Assembly: GCF_000369405.1 (NCBI RefSeq)
Contig: NZ_KB849998.1
Span: forward strand, 713,411-777,410
DNA: 64,000 nucleotides
Direction of reading: 5' to 3'
Origin: Acinetobacter sp. ANC 3929
GTDB taxonomy: Bacteria > Pseudomonadota > Gammaproteobacteria > Pseudomonadales > Moraxellaceae
Under the pieces are notes generated by a model, which saw only the letters and a list, made by a program, of their open reading frames with translations, searched no databases and was not told where the DNA came from. Shown one piece after another: positions 8,915 to 18,122 of this stretch (positions within the stretch are counted from its first letter, which is position 1; the number at the start of each line of letters is the position of its first letter). The position numbers were made by a program, and so were the translations under genes.

Positions 8915-10753
8915 ATGTGTGGTATTGTTGGTGGCGTTGCTGAACGTTGTGTAACCGATATTCTTATTGAAGGACTTAAACGTCTTGAATACCGTGGTTA
9001 TGACTCTGCAGGCTTAGCTTTATTAAATAATCAAAAAATCTTACGTGAACGTCGTGTTGGTAAAGTTGCGAACTTGGCTGAAGCAGTGTCAGAACAGCAC
9101 TTAACTGGAAATGTCGGGATTGCACACACACGTTGGGCAACACACGGTAAACCGACTGAAAATAATGCGCATCCGCATGTTTCAGGCAACGTAGCTGTGG
9201 TTCATAACGGGATTATTGAAAACTACCAAGAGCTTAAAGATGAATTACAAGCTTTAGGCTATGTGTTTAGTTCACAAACAGATACTGAAGTTGTTGCACA
9301 TCTTGTCAATCATGCGTTGAAGCAAACCGATAGCCTGTTGGAAGCTGTACAGGAAGTGATTCCTCAGTTGAAAGGTGCTTTTGCATTAGGGATTGTTCAC
9401 ACTGCACATCCAGATGAACTGATTACCGTTCGTGAAGGTTCACCACTCGTCATTGGTGTAGGTATTGGTGAGAACTTTATCAGCTCAGACCAATTGGCTT
9501 TATTGCCTGTCACTAATCGCTTCGTGTATTTAGAAGAAGGTGATATCGCCCGCCTAACACGTACCAGCATCGAAGTTTTTGCAAAAGGTCAACGTGTTGA
9601 ACGCCCCGTCAAAGAGTTAGATGCAACGGTTAGCAATGTATCTAAGGGCGAATATAAGCATTTCATGCTCAAAGAAATTTATGAGCAACCAGAAGCAATT
9701 CAACAAACCATTTCTCAAGCATTGAATGGCAACAGCTTACGTGAAGATTTCCTCAGCCATGCCAATGCTGATTTTGATAAAATTCAGCAAGTCCAAATCA
9801 TTGCCTGTGGTACCAGTTATCATGCAGGGATGATTGCCAAATATTGGTTTGAGCAACTGATTGGTGTACCTTGCCAAGTTGAAATTGCCAGTGAATTCCG
9901 TTATCGCACGCCTGTAATTGTTGCCAATACCTTGTATATCTGTATTTCACAATCTGGTGAAACCGCAGATACTTTGGCTGCACTACGTGAAACCCAAAAA
10001 CGTGCTAAGGCAAGCAACATTGACATCAGTACCATGACGATTTGTAACGTTGCAACCTCATCGATGGTACGCGAAACAGATCATCATTTGCTAACCCTTG
10101 CTGGTCCTGAAATTGGGGTTGCTTCAACCAAAGCATTCACCACGCAACTTGCGGCATTGATGTTATTAATCTTGAAAGTTGGTCAAGTCAAAAATCGCCT
10201 GTCTGATGCCCAACTGAATGAAATCACCACTGCATTATGGCATTGCCCGAAAGTAATTTTAGATACCTTACAAGGTGATACTGAAATTCTACGTTTATCG
10301 GCATTGTTCGTTGAGAAAAATCACTGCTTATTCCTAGGTCGTGGTACACACTTCCCAATCGCACTTGAAGGTGCATTGAAACTGAAAGAAATTTCGTATA
10401 TTCATGCCGAAGGTTATGCAGCAGGTGAGTTGAAGCATGGTCCACTAGCTTTGGTCGATAATGAAATGCCTGTGGTTATTTTGGCACCGCACGATGACAT
10501 GCTCGATAAACTCAAATCAAATATGGAAGAAGTACAGGCACGTGGTGGTGAACTATTTGTCTTTGCTGATGAGAACAGTGGTATTCACGGTAAAGACCGT
10601 CAACATGTTGTACATATTCCAGCGGTAAATGAATGGTTAGCACCAATTGTTTATAGCGTACCAGTACAGCTGTTGTCTTACCATGTTGCTGTTTTACGCG
10701 GTACTGATGTCGATCAGCCACGTAATCTCGCGAAGAGTGTAACTGTAGAATAA
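8915..10753 (+). CDS. glmS: Glutamine-fructose-6-phosphate aminotransferase (isomerizing)
   Basis: Converts fructose 6-phosphate and glutamine to glucosamine 6-phosphate, the entry to amino-sugar synthesis. The protein has 612 residues. It begins MCGIVGG with the N-terminal nucleophile cysteine. The glutaminase domain (about 1-230) has HTRWATHG and HNGIIENYQEL. Two SIS sugar-isomerase domains follow (CGTSYHAGM, SQSGETADT, SAGYAAGELKHGPLALV-type segments), and it ends KSVTVE as in other GlmS proteins. AGAGG precedes the ATG. A strong terminator follows. No glmS ribozyme-like element is visible upstream. Confidence 0.97.
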   Translation: MCGIVGGVAERCVTDILIEGLKRLEYRGYDSAGLALLNNQKILRERRVGKVANLAEAVSEQHLTGNVGIAHTRWATHGKPTENNAHPHVSGNVAVVHNGIIENYQELKDELQALGYVFSSQTDTEVVAHLVNHALKQTDSLLEAVQEVIPQLKGAFALGIVHTAHPDELITVREGSPLVIGVGIGENFISSDQLALLPVTNRFVYLEEGDIARLTRTSIEVFAKGQRVERPVKELDATVSNVSKGEYKHFMLKEIYEQPEAIQQTISQALNGNSLREDFLSHANADFDKIQQVQIIACGTSYHAGMIAKYWFEQLIGVPCQVEIASEFRYRTPVIVANTLYICISQSGETADTLAALRETQKRAKASNIDISTMTICNVATSSMVRETDHHLLTLAGPEIGVASTKAFTTQLAALMLLILKVGQVKNRLSDAQLNEITTALWHCPKVILDTLQGDTEILRLSALFVEKNHCLFLGRGTHFPIALEGALKLKEISYIHAEGYAAGELKHGPLALVDNEMPVVILAPHDDMLDKLKSNMEEVQARGGELFVFADENSGIHGKDRQHVVHIPAVNEWLAPIVYSVPVQLLSYHVAVLRGTDVDQPRNLAKSVTVE

Positions 10754-10759
10754 TACTTT

Positions 10760-10796
10760 AACTCGAAGGAGGGTTCGCCCTTCTTCGAGTTTTTTA
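10760..10796 (+). terminator. Terminator of glmU-glmS
   Basis: A 14-bp stem (AACTCGAAGGAGGG / CCCTTCTTCGAGTT, one G-T wobble) capped by a TTCG tetraloop and followed by T residues, seven bases after the glmS stop. Confidence 0.92.
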
Positions 10797-10832
10797 TTAT
10801 ATTTTTAGTGAATTAGAATAAAAATCTTAGGT

Positions 10833-11471
10833 TTAAGCCACATATCTTGTGGTTTTATGATTCAGTAAAACAATCGAATTAAGAATAATCACACCTAAAA
10901 TTGAAATTAGAATTAATTTCCAGTCCACAAAGAACAACGAAGCTAACAAGATGATCAGATCGATACCTAACTGTACTTTTCCTGCTGCGATGTTAAAGCG
11001 TTCCTGCAAATACAGCGCCAGTAAATTGATGCCACCTAGGCTAGAACGATGTCTAAATAGAATTAAAAAACTTACCCCCATCAACACATTGGCAAAAATG
11101 GTTGCATAAATTGGGTTTACATCCGAAAGGTGAAAAAATTGCGGGATAATTTCAGTAAAACCAGCCAATAATGCAACGGCAATAAAGGTTTTCACCACCA
11201 AAGCAATACCCATTTTTTTATAGGCGAAATAGTAAAATGGGATATTAATCAGGAAAAATAAAACACCAAATTTAATGTCGGTAATGTAGTGGAGCAATAA
11301 AGATAAGCCTGCTGTACCACCCGTCATAATTCCTGCTTGCTGCAGTAACGTCATTGCAAACGAAAGAATGAATGTTCCAATCAACATCGCCAATGCATCT
11401 TCAATTTTGGAGTGCTGGTCAATCACAGGCATGACTGGACTTACCAGAGATACATTTTGCTCGGTATTCAT
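10833..11471 (-). CDS. YitT family membrane protein
   Basis: A polytopic inner-membrane protein of 212 residues with about five to six hydrophobic segments. Features match the YitT family: the N-terminal GTFILSFAMTLLQQAGIMTGGTAG region, then ILFRHRSSLGGINLLALYLQ. The YitT domain has no firmly known substrate. The frame extends upstream to 11534, but I chose the ATG at 11471 (MNTEQNVS) because the extra residues are not membrane-like and neither start has a clear binding site. It is a single gene, with 216 bases to the upstream Lrp-type gene. Confidence 0.85.
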   Translation of the reverse strand: MNTEQNVSLVSPVMPVIDQHSKIEDALAMLIGTFILSFAMTLLQQAGIMTGGTAGLSLLLHYITDIKFGVLFFLINIPFYYFAYKKMGIALVVKTFIAVALLAGFTEIIPQFFHLSDVNPIYATIFANVLMGVSFLILFRHRSSLGGINLLALYLQERFNIAAGKVQLGIDLIILLASLFFVDWKLILISILGVIILNSIVLLNHKTTRYVA

Positions 11472-11687
11472 AATGGTACAACTCAATAGGAGAACTGCTA
11501 AGGGAGAGACGTCTTTCACAGAAAGACATGGCATATTTGATCATTTTTATTGATATTTCGCAATTTATTCTTATATTTTTGCCATAAATGCAATTTATAT
11601 TCAAAATACTCCAATTCGAATAATCTATCCCTTTGACTTGATCATCCCTGTTATTTTGAATTTGATTGCAGCAGATCAGGCTTGTTC

Positions 11688-12152
11688 TTATTTAATCGCA
11701 ATCCCGTTTTCTTTTAATTTTTCAAGCACGATAGAGGTGTTCAGATTACTCACCCCAAAATTTTGTGAAGACAGAATCCCGATTAGCTTAACCATTTCAT
11801 CCAAATTTTTAACTGCAACTTTCAGGGCAAAATCATAGCTCCCCGTCAGTTTATGAATATCTTTCACCGCAGGCTCATGCATCAGAAATTCAACAAAACG
11901 ATCATGCGTTGCATCATGGTAATTCTGCAATTTCACTTCAATAATGCCCATAATCGGCGCTGGATCTGCACTCAATGCGATTTGTGCATAATAGCCTGTA
12001 ATAATTTTTTTCTGCTCGAGATTAACTCGACGGCGTGAACATTGCGAGGTCGACAAACCCACCAATTCAGCGAGTTCCTGATTGGCCAAACGCCCATTCA
12101 TTTGTAAATGATGAATAATTTTCTGATCAAAATCATCAAGTTCGACTGTCAT
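11688..12152 (-). CDS. Lrp/AsnC family transcriptional regulator
   Basis: A DNA-binding regulator of 154 residues. The N-terminal winged helix-turn-helix (about 1-60) contains DDFDQKIIHHLQMNGR and the recognition part LSTSQCSRR. A RAM (ACT-like) effector domain follows (about 65-145). Lrp/AsnC proteins sense amino acids and bind DNA as dimers or octamers; the ligand here is unknown. The closest candidate targets are the minus-strand YitT-type gene downstream and pncA upstream, but no operator was identified. Confidence 0.92.
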   Translation of the reverse strand: MTVELDDFDQKIIHHLQMNGRLANQELAELVGLSTSQCSRRRVNLEQKKIITGYYAQIALSADPAPIMGIIEVKLQNYHDATHDRFVEFLMHEPAVKDIHKLTGSYDFALKVAVKNLDEMVKLIGILSSQNFGVSNLNTSIVLEKLKENGIAIK

Positions 12153-12244
12153 AAAACGCTCAATTTTGCCTTAAAGTCACGGTTTTACTAATGCTGCTAC
12201 ATCAGTTTTAGAAGTTTAACGCCTTTAGATCAAGCAGCTCAAGC

Positions 12245-12877
12245 TTATGGAAAAATTGCAGTCGATTGAATGCGCTGAATCCCTTGTTCTAACATGCTTT
12301 GCCATGCATTTTTCAATGAGTCATTTAAGTCAATGGCTTTACAGGCATCTTCGATGACATAGGTTTTAAATCCCATCTGCACAGCATCTAAGGCTGTCCA
12401 TGCCACACAAAAGTCTGTAGCAATACCCACGATATAGACCGTATCAATTTGATGTTCGGTTAAATAGCCTTTAAGACCCGTCGGTGTTCTGCGATCCGCT
12501 TCCATAAAGGCAGAATAACTATCAATCTCGGCATGAAAGCCTTTACGGATAATCAATTGTGCCGTTGGAATATCAAGATCAGGGTGAAATTCTGCATCAT
12601 GTGTGCCCTGTACACAATGTCTTGGCCATAACACTTGAGTTCCGTATGGCAATTCAATGGTTTCAAATGGCTGTTTATTTTCATGATTATCGGCAAAAGA
12701 AATATGCTGATCAGGGTGCCAGTCTTGCGTTAGCACGACTGTTTCAAACTGGCGTGCCAATTGATTAATGAGTGGGATAATCTGATCAGCAGCAGTGACT
12801 GCCAAGTTTCCACCAGGTGTAAATCCATTTTGCACGTCGACGACAATTAGGGCACTGTGTTTCGAGTCTGTCTGCAT
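12245..12877 (-). CDS. pncA: Nicotinamidase (bifunctional nicotinamidase/pyrazinamidase type)
   Basis: Hydrolyses nicotinamide to nicotinate for NAD salvage. With the start at 12877 the protein has 210 residues, close to the E. coli enzyme. The catalytic triad is visible as D14 (VVDVQNGF), K112 (IRKGF) and C157 (ATDFCVAW). D52 and H54 (QDWHP) and H88 (WPRHC) should bind the metal. The frame runs upstream to 12943, which would add 22 residues not matching the family start; no strong ribosome binding site decides it. It probably stands alone. Confidence 0.93.
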   Translation of the reverse strand: MQTDSKHSALIVVDVQNGFTPGGNLAVTAADQIIPLINQLARQFETVVLTQDWHPDQHISFADNHENKQPFETIELPYGTQVLWPRHCVQGTHDAEFHPDLDIPTAQLIIRKGFHAEIDSYSAFMEADRRTPTGLKGYLTEHQIDTVYIVGIATDFCVAWTALDAVQMGFKTYVIEDACKAIDLNDSLKNAWQSMLEQGIQRIQSTAIFP

Positions 12878-13167
12878 CTCATTATTCAATCTAGATCGCT
12901 TCTTGCTACACCATACGCTGCCTATCGTCGTCTGACTAGCCATCCGTCAACTTTTCATAAGATGAAAATCATTCAGGATAAAGATGAATGAAAGTTTTCG
13001 GCTGTTTGACTAAAGCATATTGTTCTTATGCCGCTGATCAGTCATAATTTGCATAATTGTCATTCAATCGAATTCATTATTGAACGGCGAATCAAAATAC
13101 TGCAACCATCCAATATTTCGTTTCAACTAATTCAATCTCGGATGGGAAAATAGGATAGTTTTTTAAA

Positions 13168-14061
13168 ATGACTCAGCTAGCACAGAATATTCAAGGTTCA
13201 ATTGTCGCACTCGTCACCCCTATGTTTGAAGATGGTCGCGTAGATTGGAAGAGCCTTGAGAAGCTCGTTGAGTGGCACATCCAACAAGGTACACATAGTA
13301 TTGTTGCTGTTGGCACAACGGGCGAAGCGTCTACATTAAGCATGGACGAACACACACAAGTCATCAAAGAAGTGATTCGTGTAGCCAATAAACGCATCCC
13401 AATTATCGCGGGTACAGGTGCAAACTCAACTCACGAAGCAATCGAACTCACTAAAGCAGCCAAAGAACTGGGTGCAGATGCGGCGTTGCTCGTTACGCCA
13501 TATTATAATAAACCAACACAAGAAGGCTTATATCAACACTACAAAGCTATCGCTGAAGCAGTTGATATTCCACAAATTCTTTATAATGTTCCAGGTCGTA
13601 CTGGTGTCGACATGCAAAATGAGACCGTGATTCGTCTTGCCGATGTTAAAAACATTGTTGGGATTAAAGATGCAACAGGTGATGTACCCCGTGGTCAAGC
13701 CCTCATCGAAGGTTTAAATGGTAAAATCGCAGTTTACTCAGGCGACGACGAAACTGCTTGGGAACTGATTTTACTTGGTGCAAAAGGCAATATCTCGGTT
13801 ACTGCCAATGTTGCACCAAAACAAATGAGCGACGTTTGTGAAGCTGCCTTGGCAGGTGATAAAGCAAAAGCGCAAAGTCTGAATCAACAAATTGCAAATC
13901 TACACAATATTTTGTTTTGCGAATCAAACCCAATTCCTGTGAAATGGGCGTTGCATGAGATGGGATACATTAGTACAGGTTTACGCCTGCCACTAACCAC
14001 TCTCGCAGAACAATATCGTGAACCGCTCCGCACAGATTTAAAAACTGCGGGCATTATTTAA
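13168..14061 (+). CDS. dapA: 4-hydroxy-tetrahydrodipicolinate synthase
   Basis: Condenses pyruvate and aspartate semialdehyde, the first committed step to lysine and diaminopimelate. The protein has 297 residues, a TIM barrel. VGTTGEASTLS (48-58), Y139 in the YNVPGRTG motif, and the Schiff-base lysine K167 in GIKDATGD are all present. A gap of 290 bases upstream should hold the promoter; it contains the short inverted repeat TTCAAT-N10-ATTGAA at 13063-13084. It heads the operon dapA - bamC-like - purC, the same order as E. coli dapA-nlpB-purC. Confidence 0.97.
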   Translation: MTQLAQNIQGSIVALVTPMFEDGRVDWKSLEKLVEWHIQQGTHSIVAVGTTGEASTLSMDEHTQVIKEVIRVANKRIPIIAGTGANSTHEAIELTKAAKELGADAALLVTPYYNKPTQEGLYQHYKAIAEAVDIPQILYNVPGRTGVDMQNETVIRLADVKNIVGIKDATGDVPRGQALIEGLNGKIAVYSGDDETAWELILLGAKGNISVTANVAPKQMSDVCEAALAGDKAKAQSLNQQIANLHNILFCESNPIPVKWALHEMGYISTGLRLPLTTLAEQYREPLRTDLKTAGII

Positions 14062-14073
14062 TACGAGCAATTT

Positions 14074-14679
14074 ATGATGCAATTACGTCTTGGTGTTGTC
14101 CTAGTCATTTCAGCTTTAAGTTTGGCTGGTTGTGGTCGTTTTGCCCTCAATAATCATTCTTTAGATTATAAAAAAGCGCAAGCGCTTGAACCACTCAAGT
14201 TCCCTGAGAATGCAACGGTAAGACCATTCACGCCATTGTATCCAGCACCAACGGTTGATCCACTTGCGATCCAACATGCGCCAACATTTGAGAGTAAGAC
14301 TGGCAACCGTTACGCATTACCTCGCCCAGAGTCAATGCAAGCTGCAAGCAATACCACTGAAGCGACAGCAACCAGCTTGGGGCGTCCACAACTGGTGATG
14401 GATGGTAATAAAAATCCATTACTTAAAGTGGAAGGTCCGACAGCAAGCGCTTGGCAATATACCTTTGCAACGGTCAGCAGCCTCAACTACAAAGTCATCT
14501 CTCAAGCAGATCATGGCTATGAGGCAACCATTCAGGTCGACGGTCAAAACTATCTATTGAAGCTTTCTGCTGTTGGCTCAAGCAATACTATTGCCCTCTT
14601 CAAACTTGACACTACCTTTGCCGACCCTAAAGTTGCCACTGAAGTGTTAGCCCAGATTTACCAAAATTGGCCAGCCTAG
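14074..14679 (+). CDS. bamC: BamC/NlpB-like outer-membrane lipoprotein (short form)
   Basis: A predicted lipoprotein of 201 residues with signal peptide and lipobox LAGC at the N-terminus (cysteine about residue 20). A proline-rich unstructured segment follows (LEPLKFPENATVRPFTPLYPAP), then one folded domain (about 120-200). The N-terminal pattern and the position between dapA and purC identify it as the BamC (NlpB) counterpart, an accessory part of the BAM machine that inserts outer-membrane barrels. It is clearly shorter than E. coli BamC (about 340 residues), with room for one helix-grip domain rather than two. Name by synteny plus resemblance. Confidence 0.75.
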   Translation: MMQLRLGVVLVISALSLAGCGRFALNNHSLDYKKAQALEPLKFPENATVRPFTPLYPAPTVDPLAIQHAPTFESKTGNRYALPRPESMQAASNTTEATATSLGRPQLVMDGNKNPLLKVEGPTASAWQYTFATVSSLNYKVISQADHGYEATIQVDGQNYLLKLSAVGSSNTIALFKLDTTFADPKVATEVLAQIYQNWPA

Positions 14680-14714
14680 TCGTTTACTAGGCATATTTTT
14701 CAAAAGGTTCCTCC

Positions 14715-15434
14715 ATGTTAAAACAAACCTTGCTCTATACTGGTAAAGCAAAATCTGTATACGAGACAGATAACGCTGATCACCTGATTTTGGTCTTTCG
14801 TGATGATGCCTCGGCATTTAATGGCGAAAAAATTGAGCAACTCGATCGTAAGGGCAAGGTCAACAACCGTTTTAACGCCTTCATCATGGAAAAACTGGCT
14901 GAAGCAGGTATCGAAACGCATTTTGAAAAATTGCTTTCTCCAACTGAAGTGCTGGTTAAAAAACTTCAGATGATTCCAGTTGAATGTGTCATTCGTAACT
15001 ATGCTGCTGGTTCACTTTGCCGTCGTTTAGGCGTCGAAGAAGGCAAAGAGTTAACACCGCCAACATTTGAATTATTCTTTAAAGATGATGCGCTTGGCGA
15101 TCCAATGGTGAACGAATCTCAAGCAATTGCTTTAGATTGGGCAACTGCAGAACAACTTGAAAAAATGAAAGAATTGACTTACCAAGTGAATGATGTGCTT
15201 AAAGCATTATTCGATGCAGGTAATATGATTCTGGTTGATTTCAAACTTGAATTCGGCGTATTCCATGACCGTATCGTATTGGGTGATGAATTCTCTCCAG
15301 ACGGTTGCCGTTTATGGGACAAAGACACCAAGAAAAAACTTGATAAAGACCGTTTCCGCCAAGGCTTAGGTGGTGTGGTTGAAGCTTATGAAGAAGTTGC
15401 TGCACGTTTAGGCATTAACTTAGACAATATCTAA
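14715..15434 (+). CDS. purC: Phosphoribosylaminoimidazole-succinocarboxamide synthase
   Basis: Joins CAIR and aspartate with ATP in purine synthesis to form SAICAR. The protein has 239 residues, the usual length. The N-terminal [13 protein letters not shown], the [14 protein letters not shown] signature, LVDFKLEFG and [12 protein letters not shown] are all characteristic. It starts 35 bases after the BamC-like gene with AAGG upstream and is the last gene of the operon, before a terminator. Confidence 0.97.
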   Translation: MLKQTLLYTGKAKSVYETDNADHLILVFRDDASAFNGEKIEQLDRKGKVNNRFNAFIMEKLAEAGIETHFEKLLSPTEVLVKKLQMIPVECVIRNYAAGSLCRRLGVEEGKELTPPTFELFFKDDALGDPMVNESQAIALDWATAEQLEKMKELTYQVNDVLKALFDAGNMILVDFKLEFGVFHDRIVLGDEFSPDGCRLWDKDTKKKLDKDRFRQGLGGVVEAYEEVAARLGINLDNI

Positions 15435-15460
15435 GTCAGGCTAAGCCTTTAGCTCGCATA

Positions 15461-15489
15461 AAAACCAGCTCAATCGGGCTGGTTTTTTT
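15461..15489 (+). terminator. Terminator of the dapA-purC operon
   Basis: A 9-bp stem (AAAACCAGC / GCTGGTTTT) with an 8-nt loop and a T-run, 26 bases after the purC stop. Confidence 0.88.
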
Positions 15490-15676
15490 ATTGTCGATTC
15501 AAAAATCAAGCGACTTCATTTTAAATATCAATACCATATAAATCATCAACTTAAAATTTATAGATATAGCTTTGCGAGTTTTATTCTAACCTTATGTTTT
15601 TATATTGTTTTTGAATTTTTTTTGATCCTCCTACCATGTTCACAAATGTTTACAGAACTTGAGTTAGAAGATCAAA

Positions 15677-18085
15677 ATGAATACTCCTATTTTCAGAAAT
15701 TTTCCTTTAAGTCTGAGTGCTAGCCTGATTTTGCTTGCTCTATACAGCAATGTGCACGCAGCTGAAAACAGTCCGAACGAACCCGAACAAGTCAAAACAC
15801 TCGCGACCATTGTCGTCACAGGCACCCGTGCCAACAATCGCTCGCAAACGCAATCCTTACAGCCAATTGATCTGATTAGTGCCAAAGAGCTAACCGAACG
15901 AACGGGCTCCAATGAACTCGGCACAGCATTATCAAGGATTATTCCTTCAATTAACTTTCCACGTCCTACAGTCGTCGATGGCACTGAACTGGTACGGCCA
16001 GCGCAGTTGAAAGGACTTGCACCTGATCAGGTGTTGGTTTTGATCAATGGAAAACGTCGCCACACAGGTGCCTTTATTAATCTGGGCGGTACTATTGGTC
16101 GGGGTTCAGCACCTACTGACTTAAATGCAATTCCCATTTCAGCAATTAGCCGTGTCGAAGTACTGCGTGAAGGCGCATCGGCACGTTATGGCTCCGATGC
16201 GATTGCAGGTGTGATTAATATTATTTTGAAATCTAATCCCAAACAGAATGAGGCAGGCATCAAATACGGGATTTATGACAAAGGTGATGGTGAACAAAAA
16301 CAGTCTTTTGTTTCAGGTGGTACCCAACTGAATAATTACGGTTATGCAATCTTTAGTGGTGAATGGCAAGATAGCCAAGCCACCAATCGTGCTGGCCCTG
16401 ACCTGCGTGATCCCAAATCAAGTACCTATGGGCAAAAAACTTTCCGTTTTGGCGACCCAGATTCCGATGAAGTCAAAGCAGCCTTTAATTTAGGTTATGA
16501 CCTCAGTGATCATGCCGAGCTATATTCTTTTGCGACCTATAGCCATCGCAATGCAGAAACGGCTGGATTCTACCGTTTAAGCAATGCCTCTAATAATGTG
16601 CCAGCGCTGTTTCCCAATGGCTATCTACCGATCATACAAGGACAACTCGATGATTTTGGCGCAGTTGCAGGTCTAAAAGGGGATTGGTCGGAGTGGCATT
16701 ATGACGCCTCGGTGAACTATGGCTTGAATCGTTATGATGTCGATACTAAGACCATCAACGTCGATCTCTATAAAGATACCGCCGCAACCCCTTTCGGCTT
16801 TCAAAATGGCACTCTGAAAAATGCTCAAACTGTGGTGAATTTCGATGTTTCTCGGGAGTTTAATCTTGCAGCACTCGCCAGCCCACTGAATGTTGCGTTT
16901 GGAACACAATATCTAAATCAGAAATATCAAATTCAAGCAGGTGATCCCGCGTCCTATTATAAAAGTGGTTCTTCAGGGCTCGCAGGTTTCCGATCCGCCG
17001 ACGCTGGTGAATGGTCAAGAGACAGTTATGCCGCCTATCTTGATTTAGAAGCCAATTTAACCGAAAAACTCTCGGCATCTACCGCGTATCGCCATGAATA
17101 TTACAATGATTTTGGTCATACCGATAATGCATCACTGTCTTTGCGTTATGCGATTCATCCAGCAATTGCGGTACGTGGTAGTGCCTCTACAGGTTTCCGC
17201 GCCCCAAGTCTTGCACAACAATATTTTGCCCAAACCTCTTCACAGCTGATCAATGGCCAATTTGCTGAAGCAGGAACCTTCCCAACCACTTCATACGTTG
17301 CTCAACTGCTTGGTGCCGAAGAACTTAAACCAGAGAAATCTAAAAACTATAGCGTGGGTTTTGTTTTTACCCCAACCGATCAACTGTATGTGACTTTGGA
17401 TGCTTATCAAATCGACATTGATAATCGGATTAGTCTGTCCTCCAATATCAATGCCAGCAGCGCAACCGTTCGCCAATACCTGAATTCAAAAGGCATTACT
17501 GACACCAACTTCAGCACCATTCGTTATTTCAACAATGCCAGCGATACCCGCACGCGCGGTGTTGACTTAGTTGCCACCTATAAATGGAATGCATTACCTT
17601 ATGGGGAACTGAATACCTCACTGGCCTATAACTACAATAAAAATAAAGTGACCCATGTGGATGGAAACCCAGCTATCTTAGATGCCTTGGGTATTAACCT
17701 CACTCGTCTTGATCGTCGCGAGCAATACGGTTTATTGGCCGGTAGTACACCTGAACATAAATTTAGCTTGTCCAATGATTATAAGCTCGGAAACTTTAGC
17801 GTGAATACCAATGTGACCCGCTATGGCAGCTTTAAAACATTTAGCAATGCAGGTGAAGCCAAAGACCAGAAATTTTCAGCTAAATGGTTACTCGATTTAG
17901 CACTTTCTTATCAATATCAAAACTGGAACTTCACTGTCGGTGGCGACAATATTACCGATGTTTATCCTGATAAAGATGTCTACGATATTAACCAACCGAC
18001 TGGTGGTAGTTTGCCTTATAGCCAGTTCTCGCCTTTTGGTTTTAATGGTGCGTTCTATTACGGCAAAATCAATTATCGTTGGTAA
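15677..18085 (+). CDS. TonB-dependent outer-membrane receptor, substrate unknown
   Basis: An 802-residue receptor. It has a signal peptide (about 1-28, ending VHA-A), a TonB-box-like ATIVVTGTR, a plug domain (LINGKRRHTGAF, VEVLREGASARYGSDAIAGVINI) and a long beta-barrel ending in an aromatic residue (INYRW). Such receptors import siderophores, haem, cobalamin or other scarce ligands using TonB energy. The plug has the common form seen in many uncharacterised receptors. I found no clear Fur-box-like sequence in the 240 bases upstream, so iron is not favoured by the sequence. It converges on a lipoprotein amidohydrolase. Confidence 0.9.
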   Translation: MNTPIFRNFPLSLSASLILLALYSNVHAAENSPNEPEQVKTLATIVVTGTRANNRSQTQSLQPIDLISAKELTERTGSNELGTALSRIIPSINFPRPTVVDGTELVRPAQLKGLAPDQVLVLINGKRRHTGAFINLGGTIGRGSAPTDLNAIPISAISRVEVLREGASARYGSDAIAGVINIILKSNPKQNEAGIKYGIYDKGDGEQKQSFVSGGTQLNNYGYAIFSGEWQDSQATNRAGPDLRDPKSSTYGQKTFRFGDPDSDEVKAAFNLGYDLSDHAELYSFATYSHRNAETAGFYRLSNASNNVPALFPNGYLPIIQGQLDDFGAVAGLKGDWSEWHYDASVNYGLNRYDVDTKTINVDLYKDTAATPFGFQNGTLKNAQTVVNFDVSREFNLAALASPLNVAFGTQYLNQKYQIQAGDPASYYKSGSSGLAGFRSADAGEWSRDSYAAYLDLEANLTEKLSASTAYRHEYYNDFGHTDNASLSLRYAIHPAIAVRGSASTGFRAPSLAQQYFAQTSSQLINGQFAEAGTFPTTSYVAQLLGAEELKPEKSKNYSVGFVFTPTDQLYVTLDAYQIDIDNRISLSSNINASSATVRQYLNSKGITDTNFSTIRYFNNASDTRTRGVDLVATYKWNALPYGELNTSLAYNYNKNKVTHVDGNPAILDALGINLTRLDRREQYGLLAGSTPEHKFSLSNDYKLGNFSVNTNVTRYGSFKTFSNAGEAKDQKFSAKWLLDLALSYQYQNWNFTVGGDNITDVYPDKDVYDINQPTGGSLPYSQFSPFGFNGAFYYGKINYRW

Positions 18086-18090
18086 TAATT

Positions 18091-18119
18091 AAAAAACCGA
18101 GCCATCTGGCTCGGTTTTC
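18091..18119. terminator. Bidirectional terminator between receptor and amidohydrolase
   Basis: An 11-bp perfect stem (AAAACCGAGCC / GGCTCGGTTTT) with loop ATCT. It has A residues on the left and T on the right, so it works on both strands. It fills almost the whole gap between the two convergent stops. Confidence 0.9.
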
Positions 18120-18122
18120 ACT

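Noticed and set aside
15490..15676. Fur box upstream of the TonB-dependent receptor
   Set aside because: No sequence close to the GATAATGATAATCATTATC consensus is present.
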